NCBI RefSeq assembly: GCF_004137345.1 | Contig: NZ_SDWV01000006.1 | Coordinates: forward strand, 1 to 64,000 | Direction: 5' to 3' | DNA: 64,000 bases | DNA from: Nocardioides zhouii | Lineage (GTDB): Bacteria; Actinomycetota; Actinomycetes; Propionibacteriales; Nocardioidaceae | Part shown: positions 1 through 7,403 of the stretch, piece by piece | Layout: every line of letters begins with the position of its first letter | Position numbering within the stretch: position 1 is the stretch's first letter | Translations under genes and position numbers: made by a program | Notes under the pieces: model-generated | What the model was told of the DNA's origin: nothing | Seen by the model: only the letters and a program-made list of their open reading frames with translations | The model's database searches: none

Positions 1-711
1 CTCGACCAGGCCCTGAGCCACGGCGCTGCGGCGCAGAAGGCCCTGGGCTCGACCGAGTCCTTGGACGTACGCCGCGCGAAGGCCCTCGGCGACCTCGCCC
101 GTACGCAGACCGCACTGGACTTGTTCAGCCAGGGCCAGACCGGCACCCGCGACGGTGACGGTCTGCCGGCGGCGCGGGAGGTCGTGGTCCACGCCCACTT
201 CGACGCGACGACCGTCGGTGAGTAGACGGTGTTCGGTCCCACCGGACGGATGGAGAACGGCCAACGCCTGGTCCTCCTCGACCAGGTCATGGGCTGGTGC
301 GGCGACTCCCGCACAAAGGTCACCATCAAGCCCGTCATCGATCCGAACGTCGAGTTGTCGACACCGGCGTACGAGATCCCCGACCGGATCCGCGAGCAGA
401 TCATGCTCCGCGACCGGACCTGCGTGTTCCCGTGGTGCACCCGACCAGCCCGGCGCTGCGACGTCGACCACATCGTCGAGTTCGACCACGACGCAGAAGC
501 CGAAGGACGACCCCAACCCGGCCCGACCGCCACGCACAACCTGGCCGCGCTCTGTCGCTACCACCACCGACTCAAGACCTTCACACCATGGCGCTACCGG
601 ATGGTCGAACCCGGAGTCTTCGAGTGGACGAGTCTCCACGGCCACCGCTACCGACGTGATCGCACCGGCACCACCCGGATCGACGAACCCGAGCCACCCG
701 ACCGGCATTGA
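1..711 (+). pseudogene. DUF222/HNH endonuclease, interrupted by an in-frame TAG and cut by the window edge
   Basis: The reading frame is open from base 1 (LDQALSHGAAAQKALG...) to a TAG at 223-225. It resumes in the same frame at TVFGPTGRMENGQRL and runs to a stop at 709-711. The downstream part carries the HNH nuclease signature: CVFPWCTRPARRCDVDHIVE followed by HNLAALCRYHH. The upstream part fits the DUF222 region that normally precedes it in the many copies found in Nocardioides-type genomes. With the 5' end outside the window, I read this as one gene broken by a nonsense codon rather than two genes. The second half could start at GTG 229, but no convincing ribosome-binding site was seen there. 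Confidence 0.8.
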
Positions 712-807
712 CCCCGCCCCGCACCCCGCCGCAGCACCATCCGGCGGGGCCACAGGCACGCCCGGGCCCGGGCGGAACGATCTGGGTGCCTGTGATCTGA
801 TCGCCAC

Positions 808-1422
808 GTGCCCACACCGGAGGAGATCACCCGCCACCACGACGAGGGCGAGGTGGTCTACGTCGGTTCCTACCCGACGGGGTACGTCGTGCGCATCGAG
901 GAGCCCGATCCCACGTGGCCGCAGCGGTACGCCGAGATCGAGGGCCAGATCTCTGCGGTCCTCGGCGAGCGGCTGCTCGCCATCCAGCACATCGGCTCCA
1001 CCTCGGTGCCCGGGCTGCCGGCCAAGCCCATCATCGACATCGACCTGGCCGTGGCCGACCCCGTCGACGAAGCGGCGTACGTCCCCTCGCTCGAGTCGCT
1101 GGGCCTGGTCCACTGGCTGACCGAACCCGACTGGCACCAGCACCGGCTGTTCAAGATGCTGACCGAGCCGCGGGTGCACCTGCACGTCTTCGGACCCGGG
1201 TGCCCCGAGCTGGTCAGGCACCGGATGTTCCGCGACTGGCTCGTCGACCATGCCGAGGACCGCGAGCTCTACGCCGCCGCGAAGCGCTCCGCCCTCGCCC
1301 GCCTCGACGCCCGCGGCGATCATCCCGACGGGCTGGGCTTCGGGATGCGCTACAACAACGTCAAGGAACCCGTCGTGCGCGAGATCTACGACCGCATGTT
1401 CCGGGCGTCCGGCCTGCTGTGA
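808..1422 (+). CDS. GrpB family protein (UPF0157), nucleotidyltransferase-like fold
   Basis: The 204-residue product has the GrpB hallmarks: IQHIGSTSVPGLPAKPIIDIDL around residues 50-75, then a conserved HRLFKMLTEPRVHLHVF stretch and FRDWLVDH. In nucleotidyltransferase-fold proteins the GS(T)S and D-x-D residues bind metal and nucleotide. The cellular role of stand-alone GrpB proteins is unknown. The start is GTG 808, chosen because the family region begins soon after it. The gene ends 7 bases before the left border repeat of the island, and before the insertion it would have faced guaA tail to tail. Confidence 0.85.
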   Translation: MPTPEEITRHHDEGEVVYVGSYPTGYVVRIEEPDPTWPQRYAEIEGQISAVLGERLLAIQHIGSTSVPGLPAKPIIDIDLAVADPVDEAAYVPSLESLGLVHWLTEPDWHQHRLFKMLTEPRVHLHVFGPGCPELVRHRMFRDWLVDHAEDRELYAAAKRSALARLDARGDHPDGLGFGMRYNNVKEPVVREIYDRMFRASGLL

Positions 1423-1429
1423 GCGTCGA

Positions 1430-1441
1430 TCACTCCCACTC
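1430..1441. repeat. Left border repeat (putative attL)
   Basis: TCACTCCCACTC matches the 12 bases that end guaA at the other border. The flanks differ (CGA before and ATT after here; GGC before and GAT after on the right), so the shared core as seen is 12 bp. It lies 7 bases after the grpB stop. Confidence 0.75.
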
Positions 1442-1490
1442 ATTACTGATTTAGCACCGATTCTTATAGTGACTCTAGGGATCTTTGCTA

Positions 1491-1510
1491 ATACCCCCGT
1501 GGGGTATAAT
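1491..1510 (+). promoter_or_regulatory. Integrase promoter with an ATACCCC/GGGGTAT palindrome over a TATAAT box
   Basis: ATACCCC (1491-1497), spacer CGT, GGGGTAT (1501-1507) form a perfect 7-bp inverted repeat. The right arm overlaps a consensus TATAAT at 1505-1510. A plausible but weak -35 (TTTGCT region) lies near 1484. The layout resembles operators of CsoR/CstR-type repressors (copper or persulfide sensors). No such regulator gene is in the window, so the binding factor is inferred only. The integrase ATG is 51 bases downstream of the TATAAT. Confidence 0.55.
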
Positions 1511-1561
1511 GGTCACGTCCCGCCAAGGCATCCCAGTTCCTTCCACCACGGAGAGCAACGC

Positions 1562-2722
1562 ATGCCCAGCGGACACATTCGACTCAGCAACGCCGTTGAG
1601 CAGTACCTAACGAGCCGTCGAGCCGCCTGCGCGAGCACGACCGTCAAACAAGAGACGCTTGTCGCAAGGCGCTTCGTTAGCGCTGTCGGGGACCTCTACG
1701 TCGAGAATCTTCGCCCTTCGCACGTCGAGGACTTTTTCACCAGCCTCCTGGATGACCACGTCACCCGGGACGGACGTACGCGCCCGGCGATCAGCGCAGC
1801 TACATGGAACTATCTGTACGCCCGCATCAAGTCGCTGGCCCTGTACTTGGGGAAGCGGGGCTACACCCGCTACGACCTCATGGAGTACGTGCGCCCTCGC
1901 AAGGTTGACCAGCGCAAACGCTTCCAGCCGAGCGCCGAAGTGATGTGGGCGATGCTTGACGCGGCTCGTGACGACCGAGACCGAGCCTTCCTCGCGACGG
2001 CTTGCAACACCGGACTGCGCGCTAAGTCGCTTGCCGACCTCCGAGTTGGCGACGTGGACCTCAACGAACTCTTCCTTCGCGCCCGGATCACCAAAAGCCG
2101 CATCGAGGACGACATGCCGATCACGTCGGACCTCGCGGCCGAACTGGTCTCCTGGCTGAAGGTGTACCGGGCCTATCAGGTGGCCAGATTGGACCGCGTC
2201 GCCCAACCGTCGGACTTCTTGTTCCCAGCGCGCCGTTCGCCTACCTGGCGATGGGACGCGCAGCCCGATGGCTCCCGAGAGCGCATCAGCGTTCCAGGAG
2301 GCTGGGATCCCCTTCGACCAATCCGCAAGCCGCATGTGATCGCGCAGGACGCCCTCGAGTCCGTCGGTCTCCCCCGCCTGCACGAGGGTGCCCACACGCT
2401 CCGGCGAGGGGCCGCACGCCTCCTATTCGATTCCCTCGTCGAAGAGCGCGGCTATGACGGGGCGCTTCGCGTTGTTTCCTCCTTCCTCCACCACAGCAAC
2501 GTCACTACAACCGAGCGCTACTTGGGTATCGGGCAGGAGCGGCGAGTGCGCGACCTGCACCTCAGAGGGCGCTCACTGCTGGGCCCGAGGCCGACTCTCG
2601 ATGAGCGCACTCGGCCCATCCCGATACACCCGGGAGGGCTCTCGAACGCACCTGGACCGAGAGGTCCTGGGGTCAACGAGGGTCCTTGGAGTGACCTGCC
2701 CTACTCATCAGATCTCCCATGA
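1562..2722 (+). CDS. int: Tyrosine recombinase (phage-type integrase) of the island
   Basis: This 386-residue integrase probably catalyses insertion and excision at guaA. The catalytic residues can be read: Arg in NTGLRAKSLADL (about 153), Lys in ITKSR, the His-x-x-Arg box in HTLRRGAARLL (about 279-282), His in FLHHSNVTTTERYL and the nucleophile Tyr (about 319). The N-terminal 100 residues fit the SAM-like core-binding domain. The start is ATG 1562, with GGAGAG 6 bases upstream; longer readings run back into grpB and are not credible. The last residues (SDLPYSSDLP) resemble the end of the next gene because both stop codons lie in a repeated 43-bp segment. Confidence 0.9.
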   Translation: MPSGHIRLSNAVEQYLTSRRAACASTTVKQETLVARRFVSAVGDLYVENLRPSHVEDFFTSLLDDHVTRDGRTRPAISAATWNYLYARIKSLALYLGKRGYTRYDLMEYVRPRKVDQRKRFQPSAEVMWAMLDAARDDRDRAFLATACNTGLRAKSLADLRVGDVDLNELFLRARITKSRIEDDMPITSDLAAELVSWLKVYRAYQVARLDRVAQPSDFLFPARRSPTWRWDAQPDGSRERISVPGGWDPLRPIRKPHVIAQDALESVGLPRLHEGAHTLRRGAARLLFDSLVEERGYDGALRVVSSFLHHSNVTTTERYLGIGQERRVRDLHLRGRSLLGPRPTLDERTRPIPIHPGGLSNAPGPRGPGVNEGPWSDLPYSSDLP

Positions 2723-2733
2723 AGGCGTGAGGG
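2691..2733 (+). repeat. 43-bp repeat, copy 1, spanning the integrase stop codon
   Basis: This segment and 3464-3506 have equal length. They share GTGACCTGCCC at the start, GATCTCC in the middle and GAAG..GTGAGGG at the end, with most differences between the first two blocks. It covers the last codons and stop of the integrase gene and precedes the rep-like gene. Confidence 0.6.
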
Positions 2734-2799
2734 CCCGCGAGGCCCCCTGAGTAACCAGTCGGATAGCCGACAGGGCTCAGATGCCCTGAGGGGTGGACG

Positions 2800-3495
2800 T
2801 TGCTTACCGTGCACGGCACTGCTCTTGATCTTGATGCTGCGAAACGTGAACGAAGTGGGCTCTGCCCCCGACGCTCCGGCGAGTGGCTGAACACGCGAAC
2901 CGGAGAACTGTTCCCCTCGTCTTGCTGGGCGTCGAGCTGTCCCCGCTGTCATGCCGTGCAGATCGCCCGCAAGCGAACTGCGGTCGCGTACGCGAACCCA
3001 CAGTGGCTCCTAACCGCCACACAGGTGGGTGACGAGTGGGAACAAGTACGTGGTCGCTTTCGGTCACTCATGCGGCGCGTACGAGCGGACGGCTTCCGGC
3101 CAGAAATGGCGTGGACCATCGAATGCGCCTCCTTTGGCGCTGAGCATCACCTGCACGCGCTCGGGTGGGGGCCGCTTCCCAAGCACACCATGCTGCGTGA
3201 ACACATCCGGGCTGTCGGCTGGGGTCGCCAGGCGGACGTGAGGGCGGTGACAGCTCCGACAGTTTCCGGCTACCTCACGAAGCAGGCCGTCAACGCAGGC
3301 GGACAACTGGATCACTTCTTGGATATGAACGGCCGCCGCCTGTTGCACACCACGGCTGGGTTCTGGAGAAGCCCAGACGGAAGCCCGATCCGCGGTGGCC
3401 TGCGGACCGTGCTCGAGCACGTAGAGGCCTGCCGTGGACTCGCCGGCCAGGAAAGTACTTCAGGTGACCTGCCCGGGACTTCGGATCTCCTCTGA
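2800..3495 (+). CDS. Short RepSA-like replication initiator (HUH/rolling-circle type)
   Basis: The 231-residue product has a Cys cluster (CWASSCPRCHAVQ, about residues 43-55) as in Rep proteins of actinomycete integrative elements. It then shows HHLHALGWG, an H-hydrophobic-H metal motif, and WGRQADVRAV...GYLTKQ, which supplies the Tyr and Lys expected for nicking. RepSA proteins of AICEs are usually much longer, so this may be a reduced form. The start is TTG 2800, with GAGGGGTGG 4 bases before it; GTG 2809 is the alternative. The order integrase, rep-like, excisionase fits an AICE replication/excision module. The assignment rests on motifs only. Confidence 0.55.
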   Translation: MLTVHGTALDLDAAKRERSGLCPRRSGEWLNTRTGELFPSSCWASSCPRCHAVQIARKRTAVAYANPQWLLTATQVGDEWEQVRGRFRSLMRRVRADGFRPEMAWTIECASFGAEHHLHALGWGPLPKHTMLREHIRAVGWGRQADVRAVTAPTVSGYLTKQAVNAGGQLDHFLDMNGRRLLHTTAGFWRSPDGSPIRGGLRTVLEHVEACRGLAGQESTSGDLPGTSDLL

Positions 3496-3506
3496 AGAGG
3501 TGAGGG
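3464..3506 (+). repeat. 43-bp repeat, copy 2, spanning the rep-like gene stop codon
   Basis: This is the partner of 2691-2733. The stop codon of the rep-like gene falls at the same place in the repeat as the integrase stop, so both proteins end in similar tails (DLP..SDL). It sits 39 bases before the excisionase start. Confidence 0.6.
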
Positions 3507-3545
3507 AGCAATCACGCGCCTCACACGCAGATACAGGAGAGCCAA

Positions 3546-3749
3546 GTGCCAGATGACCTGCTAACCATCGAAGAGGTCGCACGGACAACGCGCATGAGCG
3601 TGAAGTTCCTCCGCCGTGAAACCGCCCGTGGAGAACTCCGCACCGTACGACTGGGGCGCTCGGTGCGCGTGCGTCCGGAGGACCTCCGCGCCTACGTTGC
3701 CGGACGCGTTACGAGGCCGTCACAGACGGGTGCAGACAGCGATGCATGA
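3546..3749 (+). CDS. xis: Excisionase-type winged HTH protein
   Basis: A 67-residue protein with a MerR-like/HTH_17 domain: LLTIEEVARTTRMSVKFLRR, then LRTVRLGRSVRVRPEDLRAYV. Such proteins bend att-site DNA and direct the integrase toward excision. The start is GTG 3546, preceded by AGGAGAG. Its place after integrase and rep-like genes supports the Xis role over a general repressor, although family members of this size can also regulate transcription. Confidence 0.75.
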   Translation: MPDDLLTIEEVARTTRMSVKFLRRETARGELRTVRLGRSVRVRPEDLRAYVAGRVTRPSQTGADSDA

Positions 3750-3768
3750 CCGGGAAGGAGATACATCT

Positions 3769-4026
3769 ATGTCCAGCTCCCACGGCCCGCACACAGAGCC
3801 AATCCCAGGCTGTCGAGGGCGGCGCTGCAAGGGCGAGCCCGAACGGGACTACCAGCGGCGGTGCCTGGAATGCCGCCACTCCCTCCCTCTGCATGGCGGC
3901 GCAGCCAAGAAAGAGTGTCAGGGCTACGGATGCTCGTGCTTGGGGTGGCTGGAGACCTTCGGAGTAGTGCTCCGAGTTCGGCCGTCGGACGGAGACGTTG
4001 ATTTCCAGGTCCTTCGCGGCCTTTAG
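3769..4026 (+). CDS. Small cysteine-rich protein of unknown function
   Basis: The 85-residue product has six cysteines in the first 60 residues, including CRGRRC, CLEC and CQGYGCSC, which suggests a zinc-binding fold. No family is recognised. The start is ATG 3769 with a strong GGAAGGAG at a good distance; the open frame extends upstream but overlaps xis. It is likely cotranscribed with xis, whose stop is 19 bases upstream. Confidence 0.6.
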   Translation: MSSSHGPHTEPIPGCRGRRCKGEPERDYQRRCLECRHSLPLHGGAAKKECQGYGCSCLGWLETFGVVLRVRPSDGDVDFQVLRGL

Positions 4027-4183
4027 GAGGCAGCACCCCGCCATTGACAGGTCCGCCTGACCATCGACCGCAGCCGCGCCTGAGGACGTATCAGTAGCAC
4101 TCCGTGGCCTCGCGCCAGCCGCAAATTGCCCTCGCAGACACCTCGTACGCCCCTAGCGGGGGCGCTGATCACCAAGGAGCAGC

Positions 4184-4747
4184 ATGTCCAACCCCATCGA
4201 GCTACGAACTGACAATCCCCCCGAAAGGTCCGGACAGCGGCGTAGCAAGCGCTACCTGGTGAATGCGCTGATCGACACGCATGACGCCGACGATGTCGGC
4301 TCGATTCTTGGTTGGACGGACGATTGGGGCCGAGCCATGCTCGCGGCCCGCCGGCACGCTGAGAGTTGGTTTGGCGCGTACCTACTGGAGGGAGCGTCGA
4401 TCATGACTTTGATGGATGACAATTCCTATCTGGGCACGGTGTTCCAGATCCCCCCAACGTGCCCTGCATGCGACTGGACAGCGCGATCGGTGGGGCCCAT
4501 AGGTCGGCCGCCCGGGCGGATCCTGAACCTCATGTCGCGATTCGCTCACCGCGACGTCGTCCATGGCTGGAACCACTTGCATGACTTGCCTGGACCTAAG
4601 TATCGGCCGTGGTGGGTGCTTCCATCGCAAATCCGCGAGTGGCCCGAAGAGGCGATCGCGCACCGCGAACAGACGGACCGACCGCTTCTGGACCTCGACC
4701 TCGAACTGCCCCGCTACATGCGCCTTCGAGGTGACGCGAGCCAATAG
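4184..4747 (+). CDS. Hypothetical protein of the island
   Basis: This 187-residue soluble protein is not recognised. It is rich in Trp, Asp and Arg and contains one CPAC pair (about residue 97). The start is ATG 4184 with AAGGAG upstream. The 157 bases before it hold no visible gene. Codon use is ordinary for the island, and the strong ribosome-binding site argues that it is a real gene. Confidence 0.6.
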   Translation: MSNPIELRTDNPPERSGQRRSKRYLVNALIDTHDADDVGSILGWTDDWGRAMLAARRHAESWFGAYLLEGASIMTLMDDNSYLGTVFQIPPTCPACDWTARSVGPIGRPPGRILNLMSRFAHRDVVHGWNHLHDLPGPKYRPWWVLPSQIREWPEEAIAHREQTDRPLLDLDLELPRYMRLRGDASQ

Positions 4748-4823
4748 CCCCGCCAGCGGCACCTGCGTCGCCTGCAGGCCGAGGAGAGGTGAGGGACGGC
4801 AACATCCGCGGAAGTCATGCTTC

Positions 4824-4973
4824 TTAGTCGTAGAGGTAGTCATACTTGTTCGGGTCGACACCTTCGGTGCGCAGGGCAGACTCAATGTCTTCGAGCGTCG
4901 TGACCCCGTCAGCCACGATGTCCGCCCAAGTCAGATCCTGGATGATCTGTTGCAGAGTTCGCTCCTGAGGCAC
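4824..4973 (-). CDS. Small acidic protein, copy A of a two-copy island family
   Basis: Reading GTG 4973 to TAA 4824 gives 49 residues beginning MPQERTLQQIIQDLTW and ending GVDPNKYDYLYD. It matches the 50-residue product at 8607-8759 along nearly its whole length: DLTWxDIVADGxTT, then IExxLRxxGVDPxxYDYLY. The conservation at protein level with many synonymous differences at DNA level supports real coding. Function is unknown. Small size and acidity would fit a protein-protein inhibitor or adaptor, which is inference. The ribosome-binding site before GTG 4973 is weak. Confidence 0.6.
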   Translation of the reverse strand: MPQERTLQQIIQDLTWADIVADGVTTLEDIESALRTEGVDPNKYDYLYD

Positions 4974-5026
4974 GCCCCGACCATACGGCTGGGAGCCGAC
5001 TTAGCGAACTAGTTTTGCCGGCGTTC

Positions 5027-6118
5027 TCAATTGGTTGCTGCAACTCGATCGTGAGTGAGAGGTTGCGGCGCATGCCGGGAGTGAGGTTGACCGCGGATCA
5101 GCGGTTGGTGATTGAGCGGGCGTATCTGGCGGGGTTGCCCCAGGCCACGATCGCAGCGTTGGTGGACAAGCATCCGTCGACTGTCTCCAGGGAGCTGCGT
5201 CGTGCTGGATCGATCGGTGTCCGGTCACCCCGGATCCTGACAGCACGGGCCTCGGGTCGTGGCTATCGACGCAAGTACAGCGCGAAGTGGTCCCAGCGCG
5301 AGGCTGCTCGCAAGGCGCGTCGCCCCAAGGATCGGCGTCTTGATCATCCGCCGCTGCGCGAGAAGGTTTGGGAGTTGTTGCGGGCAGACTGGTCGCCGCA
5401 GCAGATCGCGGCGACGCTCCCGCTGCTGTTCCCACGCGATCCGAGGATGCGGGTGTCCCACGAGACGATCTACCAAAGCCTGTTCGTCCAGACCAAGGGC
5501 GAGCTCAAGCGCGAACTGACCGCTCACCTGCGGACCAGGCGGCAGCGACGCAAGGCCCAGACCGGTGGCGCGAAGCGGGTCACGCTCGGCATCACTGACG
5601 AGATCCGGATCTCAGCACGCCCAGCCGAGGTCAAGGACCGTGCCGTACCGGGGCACTGGGAAGGAGATCTACTGCTCGGTGGCACCGGCAAGGGTGCGGT
5701 GATCACCCTGGTCGAAAGGTCATCGCGCTTCGTGCTGTTGGCACCACTGCCGGGTCGGCACACCGCTGAGATCGCCCGGATGTCGCTGACCGACATGATC
5801 GCCACGCTGCCACTGGAGCTGCGCAAGTCGATCACCTGGGACCGCGGATCGGAGATGGCCCAGCACGCCCTGTTCAAGACCGAGACAGGGATACCCATCT
5901 ACTTCTGCGACCCACAATCGCCTTGGCAGCGCGGCACCAACGAGAACACCAACGGCCTCCTGCGTCAGTACTGGCCCAAGGGATCCGATCTCCGCGCACT
6001 GACCCAGACCAAGTGCGATGCGGTCGCGCTGAAGCTCAACACCCGCCCCCGCAAGACCCTGCAGTGGAAGACTCCTGGCCAAGCCCTCAATACGAGGGTC
6101 GTTGCAACAACCGTTTGA
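5027..6118 (+). mobile_element. IS30-family insertion sequence
   Basis: The 1092-bp element has imperfect terminal inverted repeats. The left end reads TCAATTGGTTGCTGCAAC from 5027; the right end, read inward from 6118, is TCAAACGGTTGTTGCAAC. A 2-bp TC flanks both ends (5025-5026 and 6119-6120), consistent with the short target duplications of IS30 elements but too short to be proof. The transposase stop codon lies inside the right repeat. Confidence 0.8.
5072..6118 (+). CDS. IS30-family transposase
   Basis: The 348-residue product has an N-terminal HTH (RLTADQRLVIERAYLAG...STVSRELRR) and the IS30 DDE core. GHWEGDLLLGG carries the first Asp, ITWDRGSEMAQ the second, and the catalytic Glu lies in PWQRGTNENTNGLLRQYWPKG. 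It appears intact. The start is ATG 5072, with GAGAGG about 10 bases upstream; GTG 5051 is possible and still inside the element. The longer reading from 5015 starts outside the IS and is rejected. Confidence 0.9.
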   Translation: MPGVRLTADQRLVIERAYLAGLPQATIAALVDKHPSTVSRELRRAGSIGVRSPRILTARASGRGYRRKYSAKWSQREAARKARRPKDRRLDHPPLREKVWELLRADWSPQQIAATLPLLFPRDPRMRVSHETIYQSLFVQTKGELKRELTAHLRTRRQRRKAQTGGAKRVTLGITDEIRISARPAEVKDRAVPGHWEGDLLLGGTGKGAVITLVERSSRFVLLAPLPGRHTAEIARMSLTDMIATLPLELRKSITWDRGSEMAQHALFKTETGIPIYFCDPQSPWQRGTNENTNGLLRQYWPKGSDLRALTQTKCDAVALKLNTRPRKTLQWKTPGQALNTRVVATTV

Positions 6119-6157
6119 TCTCGCGGCCACAGGCGTCGGCGGACGGCTGCCTAACTT

Positions 6158-6173
6158 TCGAACCTTTGTTCTA
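6158..6173 (+). promoter_or_regulatory. LexA (SOS) box candidate
   Basis: TCGAAC-CTTT-GTTCTA matches the actinobacterial LexA site TCGAAC-N4-GTTCGA at 11 of 12 arm positions. It ends 10 bases before the ATG of the small gene at 6184, so bound LexA would block its transcription. Confidence 0.55.
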
Positions 6174-6183
6174 TTCTGACTCG

Positions 6184-6414
6184 ATGCCCCGCACTCCTCC
6201 ATTCCACGTGTGGGTGGACTTGACTGGCAGGTGGTCACTCCCGGTGCCAGGCGTGCTGCTCGCGTGGCGGCACACCGACCGACGCGGATGGGAAGCATGG
6301 GTGGTCCGCGTGGAGTCCTACTCGACCGGCGTGGGCACGGAGGTGCTTGTGTCTCAGTCTTGGGTAGCGGCCGCGCTTGTGCAGCCAATAGACACTGCAC
6401 CTCTTTTGGCTTGA
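6184..6414 (+). CDS. Small hypothetical protein behind a putative SOS box
   Basis: The 76-residue product (MPRTPPFHVWVDLTGRWSLP...) is Trp- and Val-rich with a compact beta pattern: VWVDLTGRW, GVLLAWRH, GWEAWVVRV, SQSWVAAALVQP. I recall similar small proteins in actinobacterial genomes but cannot name the family. No ribosome-binding site precedes ATG 6184 and the SOS box ends 10 bases upstream, so the transcript may be leaderless and DNA-damage-induced. Its 3' end overlaps the convergent gene 6354-6593 by 61 bases. Confidence 0.5.
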   Translation: MPRTPPFHVWVDLTGRWSLPVPGVLLAWRHTDRRGWEAWVVRVESYSTGVGTEVLVSQSWVAAALVQPIDTAPLLA

Positions 6415-6593
6415 TCCGCCCGCTTCACAAGCTCGAGGTGGTCACGCCGGAACCAGCGCCGACCGTCGTGCTTCTCGCTCGGCATGTGGCCCCGCTTCGC
6501 GCGGTCGTTAACTGCGTTGCGGGAAACACCCATGACCCCCGCCGACTGATCGGAATCCACCCAGACGTGCTCCCTATCGGGCGGCTCTGACAC
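6354..6593 (-). CDS. Small HTH DNA-binding protein
   Basis: The 79-residue product has a predicted helix-turn-helix (SAGVMGVSRNAVNDRAKRGH) followed by a wing-like DGRRWFRRDHLELV, as in excisionase-like or MerR-type small proteins. The start is GTG 6593, lying within the 3' end of the preceding HTH gene (20-base overlap), so the two are probably translated together. It may be the recombination directionality factor for the recombinase at 7392-8393, or a repressor; this is inferred from size and position. Confidence 0.5.
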   Translation of the reverse strand: MSEPPDREHVWVDSDQSAGVMGVSRNAVNDRAKRGHMPSEKHDGRRWFRRDHLELVKRADQAKRGAVSIGCTSAAATQD

Positions 6594-6801
6594 CTTCGGA
6601 GGCTTTCCGCTCCGGCGGCGACGACGACGGCCTAGGTGGCGCCCTAGCGTCTCTCAAGGCCAGAACCTCACGTCGTGAGAATGCGGGGCGCTCACCGTTG
6701 GGACGCGTCGTCAGGTCACCCCTCCGCCGCATCTTCGGGATGTTCGACTTGTGCACGCCGAGGATCTCCCCGGCTTCACGGGCGGTGATCCAATCGGACA
6801 T
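6574..6801 (-). CDS. Small excisionase-like HTH protein
   Basis: The 75-residue product starts MSDWITAREAGEILGVHKSN and continues IPKMRRRGDLTTRPNGERPAFSRREV, a clear HTH_17/MerR-like reading head with a wing. The tail is Pro/Ser-rich. It leads a two-gene minus-strand unit with the HTH gene at 6354-6593. Together with the second recombinase nearby it suggests a second recombination module nested in the island. Confidence 0.6.
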   Translation of the reverse strand: MSDWITAREAGEILGVHKSNIPKMRRRGDLTTRPNGERPAFSRREVLALRDARAPPRPSSSPPERKASEGVRAAR

Positions 6802-6947
6802 AGCGGCAGGCTATCTACCGGCCACTGCGCTCACTGCGCCGCCACGTACGTGTCTGGATGGACTGGACTCCGGCCGACGAGGACTTAGCGCCCAGGAAGT
6901 ACGCCGGCGCGCTACCCACCATCGAGAAGCAGTTAGGGTTCTGAATC

Positions 6948-7403
6948 GTGTACCTCGTTCCAGCTTTTCGGGAGATGGATGCGGGCATGTGCGCACTCGT
7001 GGCGCAGGTGCTGCCAGTCTTCTGGCTCGTTGCGGTTATCCCCGCACGCGGATGGACGAAGCGTCCGAACCTGCCGTTCTGGGATCCTTTCTTCGGAGTA
7101 GCGATGGCGCCCCTTCTAGCCGCCATTGAAATCGTGGTGCTGATTGGTGCCAGCCGAGATGGACTCAGCGGCCTGCTTGCGTACTGGACGTGGTGGGCTG
7201 TGGTCGGCGTCATCGGCTTCGTAGGGGTGAATCAGTTCCTGGGCTCATTGATGTCGCCTGGCAGCGACAGTCCTGATGACTCGGTGGCACCGCGAGGGTT
7301 GGCTCAACCGTCCTGGACAGTGGAACTCAGTTCACGACGCCCAGCAGCAGCGACTAACGATCCGGAACTCATCGGTGGTCCCACGGAGGAGTCAGAGGCC
7401 TAG
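6948..7403 (+). CDS. Hypothetical integral membrane protein
   Basis: The 151-residue product has about three hydrophobic segments (residues 13-31, 49-67 and 75-100) and a polar Ser/Pro-rich C-terminal tail. No family is recognised. The start is GTG 6948; no good ribosome-binding site is visible. A 28-codon open frame (6858-6944) ends 3 bases before it. The 3' end overlaps the convergent recombinase by 12 bases. Confidence 0.5.
   Translation: MYLVPAFREMDAGMCALVAQVLPVFWLVAVIPARGWTKRPNLPFWDPFFGVAMAPLLAAIEIVVLIGASRDGLSGLLAYWTWWAVVGVIGFVGVNQFLGSLMSPGSDSPDDSVAPRGLAQPSWTVELSSRRPAAATNDPELIGGPTEESEA

Noticed and set aside
4044..4049. TTGACA, a consensus -35 hexamer in the gap before the gene at 4184
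   Set aside because: No -10-like sequence at 16-18 bases downstream.
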